Source: Bactericera cockerelli (taxonomy: Eukaryota; Arthropoda; Insecta; Hemiptera; Triozidae). From it: a stretch of DNA of 64,000 nt. Below, in pieces: positions 29,929 to 40,296 of the stretch. The DNA is taken from NCBI GenBank assembly GCA_024516035.1, contig CM044957.1, positions 47,839,001 through 47,903,000 of the forward strand, read 5' to 3'. Numbering within the stretch: the first letter of the stretch is position 1; every line of letters begins with the position of its first letter. Below the pieces are notes generated by a model. It was given only the letters and a program-made list of their open reading frames with translations. It did not search any database and was not told the origin of the DNA. A program made the position numbers and the translations under genes.

Positions 29929-30555
29929 TCTATATCTATAAAAGAAAGCTGTCTGTATGTGTGTATGTATGTGTGTATGTATGTATGTATGTATGTTCTT
30001 TATACAAATCCACACCGTTTGACCGAGAAACCTGAAATTTTGCACATAGGTCCGCTTGGATCAGGAAATTCTTCTAGGCTAGATTATATCTCCCTGAGGT
30101 TAAGCTACAATGAGTAAGGATAAAAATGGATGGGTGACGCAAAAAAAATGCACGTTTTTTGACATAAATGACATTTTTTCTCGAAATTTGTCGCGACGAC
30201 CTATCAACTCAAAGCGAGAAAGTTTTAGGCAAGGGCTTGAGCTTTCAATTGACATATCGATCGCGAATTTCTGATGAGCCGTTCTTGAGCTACGCCGGGT
30301 AAGGTAAAAAAATGGATGGGTAACATGTAAAATATTCACGTTTTTTGACCTAAATGACATTTTTTCTCGAAATTTGAAGTGACGACCTATCAACTCAGAG
30401 CGAGAAAGTTTTAGGCAAGGGTTTAGGCTTTCATTTGACATATTGATCGCGAAATTCTGATGAGGCATTCTTGAGCTACGCCGGGGAAGGCCAGAAAATA
30501 GATGGGCGACAAAAAATATTCAGGTTTTTTTTTCAAACCTAAATGACATTTTGTG
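29929..30555 (+). mobile_element. Helitron 5' end with 186-bp internal tandem repeats
   Basis: Begins TCTATATCTATAAAAGAAAG directly after an A, the classic Helitron start (5'-TC, insertion between A and T). A TGTATG-rich tract follows, then TTTGACCGAGAAACCTGAAA. Units containing ATGGATGGGT, CATTTTTTCTCGAAATTTG, GCGAGAAAGTTTTAGGCAAG and GAGCTACGCCGG start at about 30126, 30312 and 30498 (186-bp period). Confidence 0.75.
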
Positions 30556-30717
30556 TGTGTGTGTGTGGTGTGTGTGTGTGGTGTGTGTGTGTGTATGGTG
30601 TGTGTGTGTGTGGTGTGTGTGTGTGTATGGTGTGTGTGGTGTGTGTGTGTGGTGTGTGTGGTGTGTGTGTGTAGTGTGTGTGTGTGTGGTGTGTGTGTGT
30701 GTGTGGTGTGTGTGTGT
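30548..30717 (+). repeat. TG-rich microsatellite
   Basis: Irregular (TG)n with GTGG and TGTATGG interruptions. Its last bases form the codons just before the helicase GTRL motif. Confidence 0.97.
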
Positions 30718-31068
30718 GGCACTAGATTACAAGTAAAAACTTTGCGCGCAAATGTAATTGAAGCTTCAATACTCACAGGATGTGCTAAGGGAGAAATTGT
30801 ATTAATTCCTCGAATTCCAATAGTCCCAAGTGATTACCCGTTTGAGTTTAAGCGGCTACAGTTCCCCATAAAGCCATGTTTCGCCATCACCATCAACAAA
30901 GCACAGGGACAAACATTTAAAATGGTAGGAATTGATCTAAGAGAGCCTTGCTTTTCACATGGCCAGTTTTATGTTGCATGTTCTAGAGTGAGTAGTAGGG
31001 ACGCTCTTTTCATGTTAGCCCCCACAGGAACCACCCGCAATGTTGTTTACAGTGAAGCTCTTCTTTAA
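30718..31068 (+). pseudogene. C-terminal piece of Helitron Pif1-type helicase
   Basis: About 116 codons ending in TAA at 31066. It contains GTRLQV, NVIEASILTGCAKGE, IPRIP, FEFKRLQFPI and AITINKAQGQTF (helicase motif V region), then CFSHGQFYVACSRV (motif VI). This is the canonical end of the Pif1-like helicase of Helitron Rep/helicase proteins, which unwinds DNA during rolling-circle transposition. The Rep nuclease and helicase motifs I-IV are missing; the upstream reading frame is a TG microsatellite, so the piece is not functional. It lies in the same orientation as the Helitron 5' end at 29929, so both may come from one element whose middle was lost. Confidence 0.9.
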
Positions 31069-31132
31069 TGATTCCTCTCTATCAGTAAAATCTAATCATT
31101 TTTTACGTCCCTTTAAACTGTTCAGGTTATAA

Positions 31133-31225
31133 GTGTGTGTGTGTGTGTGTGTGTGTGTGATGTGTGTGTGGTGTGTGTGTGTGGTGTGTGTGTGTGTGGT
31201 GTGTATGTGTGGTGTGTGTGTGTGG

Positions 31226-31256
<31 letters not shown>

Positions 31257-31262
31257 TGCATG
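31133..31262 (+). repeat. TG-rich microsatellite
   Basis: A second (TG)n tract with GTGG interruptions, 65 bp after the helicase stop. The two tracts frame the fragment. Confidence 0.97.
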
Positions 31263-31627
31263 TGCGCCATATAGCTAGAGAGACCCACCTGGAATTTCAC
31301 ACAATAGGAAGGACATACACATACACACGAACAAGTACAAGGACAAAATCAGGTCCATGTAATTGTTTCAATGAATAACTTTAATATTTTAATAATTTTA
31401 TGCTATTTTTCTTTAAAAAACATTGGACTGGTATGTTTTTGAGGAAATTGGAGATTTTTTTATTTTTTTTTAATGTTACTCACATCGTGGAAATCACTGT
31501 TTTTCGGTGGTCTCTCGTGGTCTCTCTAGCTAAGGGTGTTTTTCGTGTGCAGCTACAGAGACTTCGTGGTAGTGTCGTAGAGTAGAGGATAATACGATTT
31601 TTTTTTTTTGCATGATTGTTTATTTTA

Positions 31628-31668
31628 CTTCCGAGAATTTCTAATATTAGAAATCGGAAGTATTGTTT
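31628..31668. repeat. Palindromic hairpin (ACTTCCGA type)
   Basis: TTACTTCCGAGAATTTCTAA pairs with TTAGAAATCGGAAGTA. Followed after about 140 bp by the element D array. Confidence 0.7.
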
Positions 31669-31699
31669 TTATCTTCTTTTCTTTAAATTTATTTTTGAA

Positions 31700-32762
31700 G
31701 GGGCTTTTTTCAAATAAGTCGTCGAAGAAGACTTCACGCTAATCTTTTAGCTCACTCGTCGGTCTATTTACATGTATTAATTTAGGGATCGCTCGGTTGA
31801 TAATATTTCCGACTAGGTATTGGTTTTTTTCTATCTTGCTCCGTACGGCGGATATTCCGCCCGGAAGCGTCATCAGGTCGTTGCGGCCTTACAGTAAGAA
31901 TTAAGAAAAAAATTCTTGGAATCAAAAGAATTTGTCTCTGCGAGCTGACACTTTTCCACCCTAAAACGACACCCCCGGGTGGGCGGAGACGCCCAGGGGC
32001 GGCAATCACAGTTGGTCGAAAAATATGTTCATATGTATATTATTATCGACATTTGATTTTTATTCTACGAAAAATTTAAAGGGATTTTCCGACTATTGGT
32101 TTTTTTCTATCTTGCTCCGTTCGGCGGATATTCCGCCCGGAAGCGTCGCCAGGTAGTTGCGGCTTTACGTTCGGAATTAAGAAAAAAATTCTTGGAATCA
32201 AAAGAATTTGTCTCTGCGAGCTGACACTTTTCCACCCTAAAACGACACCCCCGGGTGGGCGGAGACGCCCAGGGGCGGCAATCACAGTTGGTCGAAAAAT
32301 ATGTTCATATATTACTATCGACATTTGATTTTTATTCTACGAAAAATTTAAAGGGATTTTCCGACTATTGGTTTTTTTCTATCTTGCTCCGTTCGGCGGA
32401 TATTCCGCCCGGAAGCGTCGCCAGGTCGTTGCGGCCTTACACTAAGAATTAAGAAAAAAATCTTGGAATCAAAAGAATTTGTCTCTGCGAGCTGACACTT
32501 TTCCACCCTAAAACGCAACCCCCGGGTGGGCGGAGACGCCCAGGGGCGGCAATCACAGTTGGTCGAAAAATATGTTCATATATTAATATCGACATTTGAT
32601 TTTTATTCTATGAAAAATTTAAAGGTATTTTCCGACTATTGTTTTTTTTCTATCTTGCTCCGTTCGGCGGATATTTTCCACCCTTAAACGGCACCCCCGG
32701 GTGGGCGGAGACGCCCAGGGCGGCAATCACAGTTGGTAAAAAAAATGTTCATAAATCGAAAA
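31700..32762 (+). repeat. Element D tandem array, unit about 272 bp
   Basis: Units begin near 31809, 32089, 32361 and 32632 (periods about 280, 272, 271). Each holds CCGACTATTGGTTTTTTTCT, ATCTTGCTCCGTTCGGCGGA, TATTCCGCCCGGAAGCGTCG, GAATTTGTCTCTGCGAGCTG and the hairpin GGGCGGAGACGCCC. The fourth unit has an internal deletion and ends at about 32760. The preceding 31700-31805 segment (CACTCGTCGGTCTAT, ACATGTATTAAT) is shared with 34780-34820, so it belongs to the element. Non-coding. Confidence 0.92.
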
Positions 32763-32874
32763 AAAAATTGTGAAATTTATTAAAGTGTGCCAACATTAGT
32801 GATGTTATATACCTACACTATAAAAAAATTACATTATTAATCTAGTTTTGTTCAGAAAAGTTAAGATGGCAGAA

Positions 32875-33095
32875 GGGTTCGGTTGAAGAGATTGCCATAG
32901 GCAATAACCATGCCCTATAGTTAGGACATATGTTTTCAAATATTTTCTATTCTTTTTAATTTTTATTGTATATATTGTTTTTTTTTTTCTTCATTTTTTC
33001 ACTGTTAAAATTATTATTTGTATGTACAATTGTACATAATGTCCTTTTGTATCTAATAGAGAGTTGTATAATAGTAATAATAATAATAATGACAC
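32875..33095 (+). repeat. LINE-like 3' end, family alpha
   Basis: GGTTGAAGAGATTGCCATAG, GCAATAACCATGCCCTATAG, TTAGGACATATG, a T-rich stretch, TGTACATAATGTCCTTTTGT, AGAGAGTTGTATAATAGTAA and an (AAT)n end. One of the most complete alpha copies. Confidence 0.65.
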
Positions 33096-33471
33096 TTTCA
33101 TTTTCAATTGAGCAAGATATTAAATCATCTGGGTCTCTTAACGTTTGGTACTTAATACAATCTCTTAGGATGTGTTTTACTGTTAATCTACATGAACAAA
33201 CTTCGCAGAAAGGGGGAGGGTCCTTTTTTATTAGATAACAATGCGTGAGGTAGTGTGTCTAATGCGGAGACGTGTGAGAGAGACTTGCTCGATCCTTTTC
33301 ATGTAGAAAGGGGGGTGCCAAGGATTGTTTTCAGGCTTTATTTCTCGCAATTTGTTTTCAGTTAAATTTGTCCATTCATCATGCCATTGTGTACAAATTT
33401 TTGGTCTGCTTCTTCGTTGCCAGGTATACCCTGTGTGAGGGGATCCATAAGAATTCTAGATGCAATTTATG

Positions 33472-33777
33472 TTGTATGTATGATTTCGTTTGTGGTGAAG
33501 CACAAGGCCTCTTCACAATTTTTGTGGGTAGCACAGCATTACTAAGAGCCTCCTGTACTTTTCGAATTCTATTACTTACATTAATTTCTTTTTATTCTGG
33601 TAATGCCGCTACTGGTCGTTACTCACACAAGTAACTACTCATTTTTCCTCACGATGTATAAGTAGACCCCGAACATCCAAGTACAGAGCAGAAAAATTCC
33701 TGTCCCGCTGGGAATCGAACACAGGTCGCCATGCATGCAATGCCTAGCGCGCTAACTCACTCTGCCACGGTGACTGC
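33472..33777 (-). repeat. SINE-T3 (tRNA-headed), nearly full length
   Basis: On the minus strand: head with GGCAGAGTGAGTTAGCGCGC, CTAGGCATTGCATGCATGG and GTTCGATTCCCAGC (B-box). The body has TCTGTACTTGGATGTTCGGG, GTAACGACCAGTAGCGGCAT and AGGAGGCTCTTAGTAATGCT. The tail is CATACA-rich. Confidence 0.82.
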
Positions 33778-33850
33778 TTGGAATTTATGTTTACGTATTA
33801 TTGTGGAGGATAGATATTATTATATTATAATTTCTTGTGCTTTGGAGTTA

Positions 33851-34124
33851 TTTTTTTTTTTATTTTTTTTTTTAAGTGGGGTTTAACGTCGCTTTCAACT
33901 GCCATGGTCATATCACGACGGGGGTTTTACCCTCCATTCGCAGGAAACTCACAAACCTGCTACTCACATTGACCTCACACAGCCTGAGTGGGGCCGGGAA
34001 AAGCCAGCGTCACGAGAATTAGAATTTGAATGGTCACCCATCCAAGTCTTAACCTCGCTGGATGTCGCTTAACTTCGGTGTTCTGAAGGGAACCGGTGCA
34101 TTCAACATGCCATCGACGCTGGCT
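33851..34124 (-). repeat. 5S-derived SINE, long subfamily, with target duplication
   Basis: A minus-strand full-length copy including GGTCACCCATCCAAGTCTTA (complement of the 5S promoter region) and the GCCAGCGTC/GACGCTGGC terminal stem. Flanked by TGCTTTGGAGTTA at 33838-33850 and 34125-34137. Very close to the 14.7-, 41.5- and 45.7-kb copies, so this subfamily was active recently. Confidence 0.93.
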
Positions 34125-34527
34125 TGCTTTGGAGTTAGAAGAGGGAAAATTTTGTAACGACTGAAGGGCACTCAATGAGTCAGAACAGATTAGAAATTTT
34201 TCGATTGTTATTTGTGAACATGAAGATGCGTCATATTATAATAAAGTGTATTGCATACAGTATAGCTGTAAGTTCGGCATTGCTAATACAATATAGGGGA
34301 TTTAGTTTCATACTAAAGTTGTAGTTTTCATTACAAAAAAAGCGGCTGACACATGATTTGCATTTTTTTATTCATCGGTAAACAATAAATAATAGTCAGA
34401 TATTTTATCTATGACTGAGTAGTAAGCGTGTAATTTTTTTTGAGGGAAAGCAATATTTTTGTCTAGTTTTCGTAGGTCATAGTGAACAATAGGGATACAC
34501 ATTGTCCAGGGTGATGATATAGGGGAA

Positions 34528-34840
34528 AATCTACATTTGATTTTTTACTCTACAAAAAAATTCAAAGGGGTTTTCCGACTATTAGCTTTTTCTATCTTGC
34601 TCCGAACGGCGGATCTTCCGCCTGAAAGCGTCGCGAGGTAGTTGCGGCCCTATCCCCGGGTCGGAGGAGCCGCCGAGGGGCGGAAATCACAGTTGGTCGA
34701 ATAATTTGTTCATTCGTCATCTCCTTCCAAATATGTCTTCTTGAAGTCTTCTTGTCGTTTCAGGCAAATCTTCTTGCTCACTCGTCGGTCTATATATGTA
34801 CAATGTACATGTATTAATAATTAATTATTAAGAGGTTGTG
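34528..34840 (+). repeat. Element D, single partial unit plus flank
   Basis: CCGACTATTAGC, ATCTTGCTCCGAACGGCGGA, AAAGCGTCGCGAGGTAGTTG and a shortened GGTCGGAGGAGCCGCCGAGG hairpin, then CTCACTCGTCGGTCTATATA. Confidence 0.8.
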
Positions 34841-34863
34841 TGGTTGTGTGCCAGTCACAAGCA

Positions 34864-35058
34864 TTACGCCAGCCTCCGTGGCGTAACGGTTGTGACTACT
34901 GCCCGTAGTCCAGAGATCCTGAGTTCCATCCCCGGTTGGAGCAAATTTTTCACACAGAAAATTCTGTTCCCTCCGTTCATGTGAGGGTAGCATTTCCGGC
35001 CCTACCCAGGCTGTTTGAGGTTAATGTGGGTAGCTGGTACGATTCCCAGCGAATGTAG
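34864..35058 (+). repeat. SINE-T5, 3'-truncated
   Basis: GCCTCCGTGGCGTAACGGTT, GTGACTACTGCCCGTAGTCC, GAGTTCCATCCCCGG (B-box with one change), then TACCCAGGCTGTTTGAGGTT and GGTAGCTGGTACGATTCCCA. It sits inside an element D region. Confidence 0.8.
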
Positions 35059-35074
35059 GGATGGCCGAAAATTA

Positions 35075-35640
35075 TATTTAAAATTTGAAATTGACTCAAT
35101 ACTACAATTTTTTTAAAGGTATCCTATTTGTTTTTTTTGCTCCGTCCGGCGGGCATTCCGCCCGAAAGCGTCACAAGGTAGTTGCGGCTTTAAGGTAGGA
35201 TCACACGATATGGCAGAGCGACATAAACTATGCCAATCTCCCTTGCCATAGCGTGTGATCGGTCTTTGTTTACATGACCATAGAACTATTTTTGTCTATG
35301 GCGACAAGTTTTTTCTATGGTGCCATAGACGTATGGCAGGATCTATGGCATTCGTGTGAGTGCTTCATCACACACATGGTCTACAATATGATATGGTGAC
35401 GACTGGCAGGCTTGTCTATGGCAAGGGGGAAGACATACAATGCCATAGAGTTTTTTTGCCACATTATATGGCATTGTATGAGTGTCATATATTATATGTG
35501 ATCCTACCTTTACGGTAGGAGATAAAAAAAAAATCCTGGAATCCAAAAGGAGTTGTCTTTGGCGGAGACCGCAAGGGGCGGCAATCACGGTTGGCCAAAA
35601 ATTATGTTCAAACTTTAAAATTGACATTTGATTCGTATTT
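35075..35640 (+). repeat. Element D, interrupted by a MITE
   Basis: The left part (TTGCTCCGTCCGGCGGGCAT, CGAAAGCGTCACAAGGTAGT) and right part (ACGGTAGGAGATAAAAAAAA, GCGGAGACCGCAAGGGGCGG) form one unit once 35193-35509 and one TTA are removed. Confidence 0.82.
35193..35509. mobile_element. Harbinger-like MITE, 317 bp, TTA target duplication
   Basis: Ends AGGTAGGATCACACGATATG and ATGTGATCCTACCT are inverted, flanked by TTA at 35190-35192 and 35510-35512. The uninterrupted site is visible in other element D units (GCGGCCTTACGGTAG at 38099), which supports a 3-bp duplication. A 3-bp TWA duplication is typical of PIF/Harbinger. The interior has many repeats of CTATGGCA and ATATGGCA on both strands. 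No ORF. A related copy lies at 49431-49605. Confidence 0.88.
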
Positions 35641-36007
35641 ATGATTTACAATCCTGGGACTGTTTCAATCCCGAAAAATCGGGATTGAAAATTAGCGATC
35701 TCGGGATAACGGGATTTGATAGCGCTTTAAAATACCTATGATAAAGGCAAACTGTTAGATCTTGTAGTTAGTTCATCCACGATTTATGTATTTCCCTTAT
35801 GGACTGGCAACTTGATCCATGAATAAATCAGTTCCATTTCTGAAAATTTGAACGTGTATTTTCTCTCATCCTACACATACTACAAAAAAACAACATTTTT
35901 TTGTGTTTTTCAATAAATAAAAATGGTTTATGAATTACTTCTTTCAACATACTATTAACAATGTACAAATTTAGTATAAAAATAAGAACAATAAATGGGT
36001 AGATCAA

Positions 36008-36325
36008 GTTCTATTTACTTCCGTGGCGTAACGGTTGTGACTACTGCCAGTAGTACAGAGATTCTGAGTTCGATTCCCGGTCGGAGCAGACTTTTCACAA
36101 AGAAAATTCTGTTCTCCCAAACACGTGAGGCTGGCAATGCCGGCCCTACCCAGGCTGGCTAAGTTTGTGGGTAGCTGGTACGATTCCCAGCGAAAAATCA
36201 AATAGAATCGTTGGTGTTAGGAAGGTCATCTAGCCGTAAAACATTTGCCACAACCAAACTCAAAAATGAGGTTGAACAATGCCGACCCTAAGTTGGATTA
36301 GGAAAGACAAAGTGAAAGAAGAAGA
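36008..36325 (+). repeat. SINE-T5
   Basis: CTTCCGTGGCGTAACGGTTG, GAGTTCGATTCCCGGTCGGA, CTACCCAGGCTGGCTAAGTT, GGTCATCTAGCCGTAAAACA and GTTGAACAATGCCGACCCTA. It has the same body as 24938-25305, with a short internal deletion. Confidence 0.8.
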
Positions 36326-36762
36326 AGTTCTATTTATACACGAAGCTCGGAGAAGCTCTCTCGGATCGTTTGACTTGACCAACTACACCATCAAGCGCTG
36401 TCATTCTCGCCAAAACATCATTGACGGTGTCACCTGAAATTGAGCTTCTGCTTGTGAAAGCGTGATCTTCTTTTTCTCTATTGTTGAGGTTCATGAGCCG
36501 CAGATTTCTCCACCAATTGACTCGTGGATGTTGATGGTCTGAGATCATTTTTCTTGTGTTTTGTGCAAAGATGTGTATATGTAATCCTTTCGTAGATTTT
36601 CCTAGGTCCTAGGGTCTTGAGTAGGGAATCACATGTTTTACACTTGGCACTATTTCAATTACAAGAAACAAGGTAATAGCTCCAAATCGACTAAATATCG
36701 GAATCTTTTTTGTTACTTATAAAATTATTTATGTTTCATTACATGGGTAATTTAAGAAACTA

Positions 36763-36809
36763 AAAGAATTGTCAAGGTAAAGTTATATACTTTACCTTGA
36801 CAATTCTTT
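36763..36809. repeat. Perfect 47-bp hairpin
   Basis: Two 21-bp arms (AAAGAATTGTCAAGGTAAAG + T and its exact complement) around the 5-bp loop TATAT. No match elsewhere in the window. Confidence 0.9.
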
Positions 36810-36889
36810 ACATAGATTTATCAATCACTCGATTTTACAGGTTTTCAAAACACTACTTTTAGCTAAAAAAGCAAAAATTACTCTGCCAA

Positions 36890-37595
36890 TTATGGACTCC
36901 ATACTTCCTCGTGAATCCGATTACTAAATTTCTCTGCAGTAACAAGCAAAAATCTATTTCTATTCGAAAAAATTCTGGAGTTAACATCACACGACTTTCC
37001 TTGTCCCCCAAAAAGAAGTCGAGTTCAGCCACTGGTGACTCAACGGTAACAGATAGCTAAAAATCAATGGCCAATTCGTAATCAACACTTCATAATCAAT
37101 AAATTTGATATGTCACAACCTCAATCTAGGATAAATAATAAAAAAAGTTAGTCAGAGCGGGTCCCCCCCCCCCAAAATACCGGTTAAATTGGGGCCGAGG
37201 TCTAAAAAGTTCAAGATATGAAAAAATGATCAGAATAGACCCCTGTTATTTTTTTCAATCTAAGAAAATATTGTTCTCCAACTTTTTTTGTAGGCTTTAA
37301 CCAATTCAAAGAAGCGGCGCTTGCGGCTAATATTTTAGTCCGTGCAGCCGATTTCAACCAAAAGTTTCGTGATTTGTTTGGTGTATAAAATTAATTTCCA
37401 GACCAAATTTCAAGTCTCTAGCTCTTACCGTTCTCGAGCTATCTTGTTCACAGACAGATAGACAGACGCGCGGAACAAATGGCTGAAAACATCTTCTTAG
37501 ATATACTGAAGTCCAGAAATGTGAAAAAAAAATAGGTCAAATTTTCGACGAATACAATACTTTCCTTATTATAGGATAAGGAAAGTAATAAGAAG
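36890..37595 (-). mobile_element. INE-1/Helentron-like element
   Basis: Contains, in order, ACTGGTGACTCAAC, TTGTGACATATC-type and poly-C blocks shared with 595-885. Then come AAGTCTCTAGCTCTTACCG, the CAGACAGATAGACAGACGCG run, TTCGACGAATACAATAC and the terminal hairpin CTTTCCTTATTATAGGATAA + GGAAAG (about 37560-37585). A GACAGACAGACAG-type run followed by a hairpin end resembles Drosophila INE-1/Helentron-derived elements. That link is by architecture only; no ORF. Confidence 0.55.
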
Positions 37596-37794
37596 ACAAA
37601 AAAATAAGAATCAATTCAAAGGGTACTGCTCCATCACCGGTTTTTATATTTGTCTTAAAAAGCCATTGTTTTGGCATCGTTCAATTATTTATAGAATCTC
37701 TTGTTGAAAACGAGAAAGGCACTCATGAACTGGTAAACCTCTCGAGTGTGAGTCATCAATAGATACCACAGGTCTCATGGATACGGAAATACAA

Positions 37795-38160
37795 CACATA
37801 CGAATACATAATATTGAGTATATCTAGGAATCAAAAGTGTTCGTATCGGCGGGCAGACACTTTTTCACCTTTGAAAGCGGCGGGGTCGCCTAGGGTTGGC
37901 GATCAAAGTTAGCCGTAAAATATGTTCCAAATTTAAAGATGATATATATATTATGTAAAAAAAGAACACAGTAGAACACTTCCCATTTCTAATATTAGAA
38001 ATTTATCAGAAGTAAAATATTAGCTACTCCGATTATTAACTTTCTTCTATCTTGCTCTGTTCGACGGATATCTCGCCCGAAAGCGATGACAGGCAGTTGC
38101 GGCCTTACGGTAGAAATACAAAAAAAGAACAGTTTTCTGGAATCAAAGTTGTCGACTCCA
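37795..38160 (+). repeat. Element D copy with internal ACTTCC hairpin
   Basis: Contains AATCAAAAGTGTTCG, GGCGGGCAGACAC, then the hairpin TTCTAATATTAGAA (about 37985-38010), then ATCTTGCTCTGTTCGACGGA and TTGCGGCCTTACGGTAG. The ACTTCC hairpin therefore occurs within element D. Confidence 0.75.
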
Positions 38161-38264
38161 AAAAATTCCTGTTTTCCTATCTTATTTAATAAAAACCATA
38201 GAATAAATAAATGTGTATGTTTCTTTTAATAAATCCAAGTATGTTTCTTTTGCCGTAATGTTTT

Positions 38265-38455
38265 TGCCTTTTCCGCCACTGGTTGCTGCTCACATTAAAG
38301 TAACAACTAATTTTTCCTCACGAGGTATGAGTCGACCCCGTAACAACCGTAACATTCATGAGACAGTCCAAAAATTCCGACTACTCTGGGATTCGAACCC
38401 AGGTAACTGTACGTGCAAGCCTAGCGCTGTACCCTCTCGACTAAGGTGGCTACAG
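38265..38455 (-). repeat. SINE-T3 variant, diverged
   Basis: GCCACTGGTTGCTGCTCACA, TTTTTCCTCACGAGGTATGA and CGACCCCGTAACAACC follow the T3 body, and the head has a B-box GGTTCGAATCCC on the minus strand (GGATTCGAACCC) with a different anticodon region. Confidence 0.65.
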
Positions 38456-38459
38456 ATTC

Positions 38460-38980
38460 TCCTATCTTTCACTATGGTTTGTTACCAACTATTGAATACT
38501 TAATACCTATAGATAGAAGAAAGGCTAGAGGGAGGAGTCCGTTACCCATCGAATTCATTTCTGATGAAATAAAAAGAAATCTTGCACAATTACTTGGTCA
38601 CTACTCGTAGAAAAAAAGTGTCATTCAAAGATCCTACATCGTTATTTAAGAAGTACCTAGAAAATTTCTCTTTTGAATTTTAATGTCTTGGTGTCCTGTC
38701 GACTTGGTATAAGCCAAGTAGGTGATAAAAAATCTTCGATTTTATTTTTATAATTTTTTTTTTATTGTGGTACCACCAACGTATCTGCCTCGAATATTAT
38801 CGAAAACGAAAATATTTTTTGAGTAACATGTAGGGTAAAAAAAAATCTGGTGTGAACATAAAAGATTGAAGTACCACGCTACATTGTGACGGTATAACCG
38901 TTACCTTGTTAAAATGTACCTACCTTTGTATTGACAATTTTACCCCCACATAAAGTGAATATGCATAAGTACATTAGGTT
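38460..38980. other. Unassigned AT-rich spacer
   Basis: Nothing recognised. Confidence 0.35.
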
Positions 38981-38983
38981 AAA

Positions 38984-39052
38984 ACGACATTCGCCTATAA
39001 TGACGAAAAGTTCCCGGTCCCTTGACCGTCGTTATAGGCAAAGTTTACTGTA
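38984..39052 (-). repeat. pogo/Tigger-like MITE terminal fragment
   Basis: GACATTCGCCTATAATGACG and CGTCGTTATAGGCAAAGTTT are inverted, and the end reads TTTACTGTA. The CAGTAAA end and the TATAGGC motif are typical of pogo-type termini. Confidence 0.55.
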
Positions 39053-39117
39053 GTACATTTATGTACAAATGAGGTATTTATTAGGGTATATTTTAAATAC
39101 CAGCATTAGAAGTTGAT

Positions 39118-39240
39118 GTGTTTACGGCGCGGCGCTGGATCTGTAATGTAAAAAATCCAGCGCATGGGGATCCGTGATTCGTGTATCGAATCCCACCCCA
39201 TGCTTGGATTTTCCTCATTTATTTTTTTCTTAGATTTTAT
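39118..39240 (+). repeat. SINE-T4-like variant head
   Basis: GGCGCTGGATCTGTAATGTA, CAGCGCATGGGGATCC and ATCGAATCCCACCCCATGCT are followed by TGGATTTTCCTCATTTATTT. The same variant, with the T4 body attached, lies at 42280-42500. Confidence 0.6.
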
Positions 39241-39479
39241 CCAATAGTGCAAAACTTTAAAATACAGACTTGATGCTTTAAGTATGCTTTTACACTATCA
39301 GCTCAGGTGGACTAGGGCCGTGGAGATGCCAGTCTCCAAATACAAGTTTACAATATCCTGTTAAAGTCCTGATATTATACACAATAATCCTTACATTGCA
39401 CACTTGTACCCCGTTGGATTTTTTTTATTTTATTATTATTATTATTTTAATAATAATAATAATAAAAATAATATAAAAA

Positions 39480-39535
39480 AATTGGGTTTAATGTCGCATT
39501 CAACTACATGATCACAACTCAAAAATTCAGACCCT
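39480..39535 (-). repeat. 5S-SINE tail fragment
   Basis: TTGGGTTTAATGTCGCATTC and AACTACATGATCACAACTC match the reverse complement of the 5S-SINE 3' end. Confidence 0.5.
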
Positions 39536-39539
39536 TGCT

Positions 39540-40290
39540 ATAGACCAGTATTCTTTCCTACTACAGTCGGCAATTACACCCTCAAAATAATATAATATTA
39601 TACTACCTTTGTTTTAATTAGGTACATTATTTAAAAATCCTCTTTCCAAATAGTTGAAGTAACCGCAGTGAACATACTGTACGGTTATTTGCGCTATGTA
39701 TTTAGAAACAAGTCTCGCAAACCGTTCATTTGGTACCTAATACTTATAGATTTAATCCTATCTACCTTTATCGAAATAAAATGATAAAATGAAATAAAAT
39801 TACTCGGACTGATTTTAGACAAGTAGTCTGGCCCGGGTAAGATTCCTACTCGTACCTACAACCGTAGACGAGTAGTCTGATCTGGGGACGATAACTGCAT
39901 TAGACACAAAGGCATCTCGAGACTACTCGCACTGGATTACCCCAGCTTGTCTGTACAAAAATTCAACTCTGAGATGTTCCCTATATTATTTAGGCTGCAT
40001 ATCAGATGGGCAAACAATAGACCCAAAACCTTAGAAAAAACCATCACTTGGGCCAATGAAAAATCCCGCACTTGGGCCAACAATGGAAAAAGTTTTTGCA
40101 TGGATTTTCGATAAAATACTGCGTGAACAAGTTCGCATATATTTTTTTTCTTCTTCATAACTATAATGCGGTAGACCAAGACTTCAGTCAGCATATTATA
40201 TTTATGCTACCTAATAATAACAAGATTATTTTTCTACCGAGAGAGAATAATTCGATCACACCCGCGGTTTGTTCTTGCATATAATTTTTA
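39540..40290. other. Unassigned spacer
   Basis: A short tandem CACTTGGGCCAA motif lies at about 40046-40080. No gene recognised. Confidence 0.35.
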
Positions 40291-40296
40291 AAAAAA

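Noticed and set aside
30551..30717. Cys/Val-rich frame preceding the helicase fragment
   Set aside because: It is the TG microsatellite translated; only 30718-31068 matches helicase.
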